A stretch of 11,735 nt of DNA from Stramenopiles sp. TOSAG23-2 (lineage: Eukaryota > Sar), in assembly GCA_900128395.1 (NCBI GenBank), contig LT649905.1:1-11735 (forward strand), in the 5' to 3' direction. The notes under the pieces are model-generated. The model saw nothing but the letters and a program-made list of their open reading frames with translations, was not told the DNA's origin and made no database searches. How positions within the stretch are numbered: the stretch's first letter is position 1; each line of letters begins with the position of its first letter. Below are positions 7,265 through 11,735 of the stretch, one piece after another. A program made the translations under genes and the position numbers.

Positions 7265-8183
7265 CGTTTCAAATTACGATCTGAAACAAAACCTTTTTCC
7301 AATTAATATATTATATTTATATTCTTATATAGTCTTCAAAAACAAATTAAAATATATATATAGCAGCTATAAATGATTATTAAATTTATAATACAGGTAT
7401 ATATATATATATAACGTTTTTTATTTAAGCTTTTTCTTCAGTTCACCATCCACACTATCTGGTAAAATAAGGAAATAAGATGAAAAAAAATATATATTCT
7501 TCTCGTCTTCGTAGGTGGTGTGCCATCCCTAATGCCAGTGTTAGTGTGGTCGATTCAAATTCTAATTACCTTAAACATTAAAAATTCACATACTCATATT
7601 GCTAAAAAGCCAGAAGAAAGCACTAAAAATACATTCGTACAATACACGCGCTCGCAAGAAAAAACAATTCAAACACCGGTTTTCGTGTAATATATATTTT
7701 TTAAACACCATTCACATTTTTATAATATTCCATTTTACATATATATATCTATATATAAATAAAATATATATATTATTATTATTATATTTATTATAACGTT
7801 TTTTAAGAAGCCACTAATAACTACTATCTGCATCTGGTAAAAATAAGGCTTTGAGGGAAAAAAAAAATATTCTTCTCGTCTTCGTGGGTGGTGTGCCCGT
7901 GTTAGTGTGGTCGATTCAAATTATAATTACCTTAATCATATGAACATTAAAAATTCACATCAGAACCAAAAAGCAAACAAACACAACTCTGTAAAAAGCC
8001 AGAAAGCATCACTAAAAATACATTCGTACAATACACGCGCTCGCAAGAAAAAACAATTCACACCGGTTTTCGTGTAATATTTTTTTTAAAAACCATTCAC
8101 ATTTACAACATTCCACTATATACACATATATACATACACAGAGCAAACCTCAAAAAAATATATTCTCCTCCTCTCCCCTTTTT
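7265..8183. other. Intergenic region dominated by a non-coding tandem duplication
   Basis: This lies between the kinase stop and the multi-pass membrane-protein start, both genes being on the minus strand. Bases 7265-7412 are AT-rich and next to the membrane-protein ATG, so they probably contain its promoter. Most of the rest is two diverged direct copies listed separately. No ORF here has a convincing protein pattern. The kinase 3' end is followed by a CT-rich stretch at 8163-8185. Confidence 0.6.
7413..8133. repeat. Diverged tandem duplication of about 340 bp with conserved cores
   Basis: Copy one runs from about 7413 to 7747 and copy two from about 7795 to 8133; both begin AACGTTTTTT. Three blocks are strongly kept. 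7496-7524 matches 7869-7897 with one mismatch in 29. 7538-7562 resembles 7899-7922. 7621-7671 equals 8010-8060 exactly over 51 bases and includes a GC-rich CGCGCTCGC. The sequence between blocks has indels and substitutions. Copy two lacks about 12 bases flanked in copy one by TGCC repeats, a microhomology deletion. The copies may be promoter modules, non-coding RNA units or members of a dispersed repeat family. Confidence 0.85.
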
Positions 8184-10664
8184 TTAAACATATTTATCCA
8201 ATGAATCTTTACCATTTTTAAATTTAATAAATCCATATTTATTGAACCATGGATTTTGCAATGCTTTTTTAGCATTAATACGTTTAGATGGTTGAACAAC
8301 TAATAATTGCATTAATAATTGTTTTGCCTCTTCACTTATTGGATATTTTTCAGAAAATTCCAATGGTTGATCTAAACATTTATGATATGGACGAAATGGT
8401 GAAAATCCAAATATCAATTCATACATAATTATACCAACACTCCATAAATCGGTTTGTTTTCCATATGCTTCTTTTCTTAGCAATTCAGGTGCAAAATATC
8501 CTGGGCTACCACATATCCCAGTAAATGGAACTTTATGTACATCACCAGTATGCCTGAAATATTTAATATCAGGAACTTTTCTAGACAAACCAAAATCACA
8601 TAATTGAACTCGACCATCATCATTAAAAATGTCTAATTCATCTAATTGACCATCAAAGACTTTACGCTCCGGAGCAAGTGTATGTTTTGATGTCGATGGC
8701 AATGATAATGGTGGTGCTTTATTCAATAAAACATTATCTGGTTTTATATCAGAATGCAAGATACCATTTTCATGTAAGTGCGATACTGCAACTAATAATT
8801 GATAAATAATTTTACAGGCACGGCGTTCGGACACTTTGCGTGGCATGCTTTCTGCTAAAGTACCTTCGGTTGCATGTTCCATGACAAGATGTAATTTCTC
8901 CGCTTCTTCGTATACTTCATATAGACGGATGATATTTGGATGGTGGAAGCGCAATTGTACTTCAATTTCACGTCTTACACTTTGTTTTTCCTCCTCGGAT
9001 ATTAAATACCTTTTATTAATAGTTTTAATAGCAAATTGTCCGCCTAATTTCATATGCTTTCCACGATATACTTGAGAATACGTGCCATATCCAGCAGCGT
9101 ATTGTTCCAACTCGTATATATCTTGTATTTGTGAATGGTGAATGAACCATGGTTTTAATTGATCAAAGGTTTCAGCTTTTGGTGACAGGACTTCTTGTTG
9201 ATTTCTCTTGCTAGATGCTTTAATGGTTGTTATTGATGGACTTAATTTACTTTTTAATGCTTTCGAACCAACTTTTCTCCTTGAAAACAATGTGGATGAT
9301 GTATTATCTTCCGTACTTTTATTATTATTATCACTATTTCCTCCAGTTGTTTTATTGACTGCAAAATCCATGCTATACGAAGAACCACCCATTAAACTAT
9401 CGATCGATGGAACTTTTTCCTTTGTTTTTTTTCTATCTAAATAACGCAAAACTGGTGATACATGATCCTCACTTAAGGATTTTAATTTCTTTTCCTTGGG
9501 CTGCTTTTTGTTGTTGTTGTTGTTGTTGTTCTTTTTGTTGCTAAATTTATCCCGGTCAACTGGTAAATTTACAGAAAAATTCTTTCTATGTTGTTTCCTG
9601 CCTTCTTTATCATTAACATCGACATCGAATACATTCCCATCATCCTTTTTCATCGATGAATTACTTAAATGTGGGCTACTATGAGACTTGATTTGTCCAG
9701 ATTGTTCACTGCCATGGAACATTGTTGTATTACTTGCTATTCGTAGATGAACGCGATTATTACTATTATTATTATCATTCTTCACAGCACCAACAACAGA
9801 AGAAGAAGACGGTGTTTTCTTTTCTTCCTCGCCTACAATAGTGGTGCTATTATTATTATTATTCTTATTCGTTTTATGTTCAACAGAATTATGATGTCGT
9901 CTCGTTGATGTAGATGCACTTGCAGCAAAATTTAATAAATGAGAAGTATCACTATTGCTTTTCTGCCTTCGAAACAATCTTGTTGTATTTTTTGCATCTA
10001 TTGTATTATTATTATTATTATTGTCTTCTCTATCAAATTTAAAATTAGTAAGAGAAGTATGTTGTTTCCGAGGGACGGAACTGCTTAATCTATCGTTCAT
10101 ATTATTGTTTTTATTTGCAACTTTCATCTCTAACATAGAAGATCGTTTTATTGTATCTTCGTTAGTTGTATCATAGGCATTAATATTATTATCATAATTA
10201 TTATTGTATGGTTTTGGCTTCCATGTTTTCCATGTATTGGATATGGTAATATTCGTCTTCATATTATTCTCACGCTTCATTTTTGACTGCTGTATTTGCA
10301 CTGCTTGTGCAGCTTTGATGGAAACTCTCTTTAACTTAGTCGGTTTATTTGTTGCAGAGCTTCTCTTATTCTTCAGTTTAAATTTACTATGATGTAATTT
10401 TGAATAATTTTGTGGGAATGGATGGAACGTACCAGTATGAGGATTATTACGGTACGCTTTTTGTTTTTGCAACTCTTCCTCTGTTATGATTTGCATATTA
10501 AAATATTTAGCACCAACATTACCAGCTGGCGGTGCATGATGAAATGTACCTAAATATGGATTATTAGAAGACATTCTGGCAAATGTTTTATTTCGTTGTT
10601 TATTGCCGTTGTTCTTGCCATCTAAATTAGAAAGTGTACCTACATGTGTTTGTACACGCCGCAT
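8184..10664 (-). CDS. CAMK-like Ser/Thr protein kinase with Asn-rich N-terminus
   Basis: This 826-residue protein has a low-complexity N-terminal half rich in Asn, Ser and Lys (N-runs at 215-220, 268-272 and 379-385) and a C-terminal kinase domain (about 517-807). Kinase landmarks are the glycine loop AAGYGTYSQV (524 on, third Gly replaced by Ser), K547 in FAIK, E566 in helix C, the catalytic loop HSDIKPDN (D639, N644), D690-F691-G692, CGSPGYFAPE ending at E727, and TDLWSVG. The CGSPGYFAPE segment and DIKPDN favour a Ser/Thr kinase near the CAMK group. HRD arginine is Ser638, so this is a non-RD kinase, though essential Lys and Asp residues are kept. An insert of about 30 residues separates N644 from DFG. 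No calmodulin-binding or other known domain is evident. In-frame TGA at 10668-10670 fixes the start; it ends in TAA. Confidence 0.9.
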   Translation of the reverse strand: MRRVQTHVGTLSNLDGKNNGNKQRNKTFARMSSNNPYLGTFHHAPPAGNVGAKYFNMQIITEEELQKQKAYRNNPHTGTFHPFPQNYSKLHHSKFKLKNKRSSATNKPTKLKRVSIKAAQAVQIQQSKMKRENNMKTNITISNTWKTWKPKPYNNNYDNNINAYDTTNEDTIKRSSMLEMKVANKNNNMNDRLSSSVPRKQHTSLTNFKFDREDNNNNNNTIDAKNTTRLFRRQKSNSDTSHLLNFAASASTSTRRHHNSVEHKTNKNNNNNSTTIVGEEEKKTPSSSSVVGAVKNDNNNSNNRVHLRIASNTTMFHGSEQSGQIKSHSSPHLSNSSMKKDDGNVFDVDVNDKEGRKQHRKNFSVNLPVDRDKFSNKKNNNNNNNKKQPKEKKLKSLSEDHVSPVLRYLDRKKTKEKVPSIDSLMGGSSYSMDFAVNKTTGGNSDNNNKSTEDNTSSTLFSRRKVGSKALKSKLSPSITTIKASSKRNQQEVLSPKAETFDQLKPWFIHHSQIQDIYELEQYAAGYGTYSQVYRGKHMKLGGQFAIKTINKRYLISEEEKQSVRREIEVQLRFHHPNIIRLYEVYEEAEKLHLVMEHATEGTLAESMPRKVSERRACKIIYQLLVAVSHLHENGILHSDIKPDNVLLNKAPPLSLPSTSKHTLAPERKVFDGQLDELDIFNDDGRVQLCDFGLSRKVPDIKYFRHTGDVHKVPFTGICGSPGYFAPELLRKEAYGKQTDLWSVGIIMYELIFGFSPFRPYHKCLDQPLEFSEKYPISEEAKQLLMQLLVVQPSKRINAKKALQNPWFNKYGFIKFKNGKDSLDKYV
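9510..9530. repeat. AAC triplet run coding seven asparagines
   Basis: On the minus strand this is seven consecutive AAC codons (N379-N385) in the kinase N-terminal region. The other two long Asn runs in the same gene use AAT, so this run arose by its own triplet expansion. Confidence 0.85.
10005..10022. repeat. AAT triplet run coding six asparagines
   Basis: Six consecutive AAT codons on the minus strand encode N215-N220 of the kinase. A similar AAT run at 9849-9863 encodes N268-N272. These are likely variable-length microsatellites within coding sequence. Confidence 0.85.
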
Positions 10665-11365
10665 TTTTCACTACTAGAAACACAAAAAATAAGAAATATA
10701 ATTAAAAAAAAATGTAGGAAAAAATATAAATATAATGATGATATATTCAAAAACGGCTACAATAGAAAAATCGGAGACGGGGATGAAACTACTGCTTGAT
10801 TATTTCCTCGTATTATAATATTCACAATCTTAGGATAAGCAGGTCAATCTATCACTTTTTTTTTGTTGTTGTATTATTTTCGTACAATATATTCCATCTC
10901 CATCGATGATACATCTACAATTCTTTCTCTTCTTATGAAAGGCAATGCCCTTTGGTTCTTCTTTTTCTTTTCTCGCAACAAAAAAAAAACACAAAATTCA
11001 TTCAATAAATTCCAATTTTATATTTTAGATTTTTTTAAAATAATATGATGTGCATAATTTACAATACATGTAGAATAAACATACTATACCTAATTCTAAA
11101 TGATGATTAAAATGATTATATGACCAAAATGATAAATATAGGAATACGATGTTGATAAATTACCATTTTATCAGTAGGAATGGTGAACAAAGGTGCTCAT
11201 TCGCAGGTTGAGAAAATAGCCAGAATTTTCGCAACTTGTTAATTCGCAGATACCGTAGTATACTAAATACTGTTTCTATGCCTATATACTAAATATATCA
11301 TCTTGCGATGCTTATATATATACGCTTATATACACTCGCTATTAAACCATACATAATGCTGTACC

Positions 11366-11391
11366 AAAGCACCACAAAGCACCAAAGCACC
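11366..11391. repeat. Three AAAGCACC direct repeats
   Basis: AAAGCACC occurs at 11366-11373, 11376-11383 and 11384-11391, and its reverse complement GGTGCTTT occurs once at 11483-11490. Just after the array, CCAAGCCTTGGCAAGG can form two competing short hairpins. Confidence 0.8.
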
Positions 11392-11448
11392 AAGCCTTGG
11401 CAAGGTAGCCTGTAGGTACACAAATTATTAAAATCAAGGTGTTTCTTG

Positions 11449-11532
11449 TTTCTGTGTTTCTATTTCTGTGTTTCTTGCTTTCGGTGCTTTCGTTCCACTT
11501 TCGTGCAAACAGAAATCTTTTTGGTTTCTGTG
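11449..11532. repeat. TTTCTGTG short-repeat cluster with a small hairpin
   Basis: TTTCTGTGTTTC occurs at 11449-11460 and 11463-11474, and TTTCTGTG again at 11525-11532. The last copy pairs with ACAGAAA at 11509-11515 to give a 7-bp stem (11509-11515 with 11525-11531) around a 9-base loop. Function is unknown. Confidence 0.7.
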
Positions 11533-11735
11533 AAGTGTGCTATACGCTATCAATAAATTCTAAGGTTTAAGGTTTTTCATCGATTTGTGTGATTATGTAT
11601 GTATTTAGCACTTCTGTTATTTATATGCTAATCTGTGACACATCATCCTCAGTCAACTTTTTCTAAACCTTGTGATGAAACTCTCCCCAACACAGGCGGG
11701 GGTCTAATTAGTACAAATTTAGTATACTGTAGATA

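Larger units (their letters stand above)
10665..11735. other. Non-coding region upstream of the kinase gene
   Basis: No gene is supportable on either strand; only very short frames occur. The part next to 10664 is the presumed kinase promoter and 5' UTR, with A/T homopolymers at 10855-10865 and 10979-10990. From about 11180 the composition becomes less AT-rich: ATTCGCAG occurs at 11199-11206 and 11242-11249, and a cluster of short repeats lies at 11366-11532. An exon of a gene continuing beyond the window cannot be excluded at the right edge. Confidence 0.55.

Noticed and set aside
7538-7575. GGTCGATTCAAAT resembling a tRNA T-arm, present in both non-coding copies
   Set aside because: The flanking bases do not pair into a T-stem, and no acceptor or anticodon arm can be built around it.
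7599-7796. Possible small gene in the intergenic duplication
   Set aside because: The frame is not kept in the second copy (indels break it), and its composition is that of AT-rich non-coding DNA.
11670-11710. TGATGA box and CCCC/GGGG pairing suggesting a snoRNA or terminator hairpin
   Set aside because: No matching CTGA box is found before the window ends, and the stem is only about four pairs.
1-11735. CRISPR array, prokaryotic operon or insertion sequence
   Set aside because: No regularly spaced repeats, no transposase frames and no bacterial signals are seen; the gene content is eukaryotic.

Overview
The window looks like nuclear DNA of a single-celled eukaryote. It is AT-rich, with long homopolymer and TA/ATT tracts between genes. 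The genes are intronless as read, and no bacterial ribosome binding sites or operon spacing are visible. One protein has a secretory signal, a Pro/Ser/Thr stalk and a membrane anchor, and another is a eukaryotic protein kinase with asparagine runs. TAA, TAG and TGA all end genes here, so the standard code fits and a reassigned ciliate-type code does not. The many Kre9/KNH-like extracellular repeats lean towards a stramenopile-type protist. That placement is a low-confidence inference.

Layout. 1-601 is a non-coding upstream region with simple repeats and a long imperfect inverted repeat (about 152-317). 602-1288 (+) encodes a histidine-phosphatase-superfamily protein with an RHC in place of the usual RHG motif. 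It converges on 1503-5138 (-), a large type I membrane protein of nine Ig-like Kre9/KNH-type repeats, an eight-Cys juxtamembrane module, one transmembrane helix and a basic tail. Within it a 612-bp two-domain unit has been tandemly duplicated. 5139-5527 is its upstream region and carries a cluster of CGGTAC motifs. 5528-7264 (-) encodes an unrecognised protein with about eight membrane segments. 7265-8183 is non-coding and consists largely of a diverged tandem duplication with sharply conserved cores. 8184-10664 (-) encodes a CAMK-like Ser/Thr kinase with a long Asn-rich N-terminal region and an unusual HSD catalytic loop. 10665-11735 has no gene I can support, only short repeats.

The four genes do not form an obvious pathway. 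A surface receptor-like or wall-binding protein, a multi-pass membrane protein and a kinase lie on the same strand, but in a eukaryote adjacency alone is weak evidence of joint function. The most interesting items are the nine-repeat surface protein with its recent internal duplication, the conserved-core non-coding tandem duplication, the upstream inverted repeat, and the kinase with its altered motifs and repeated NNPxxGTFH peptide.
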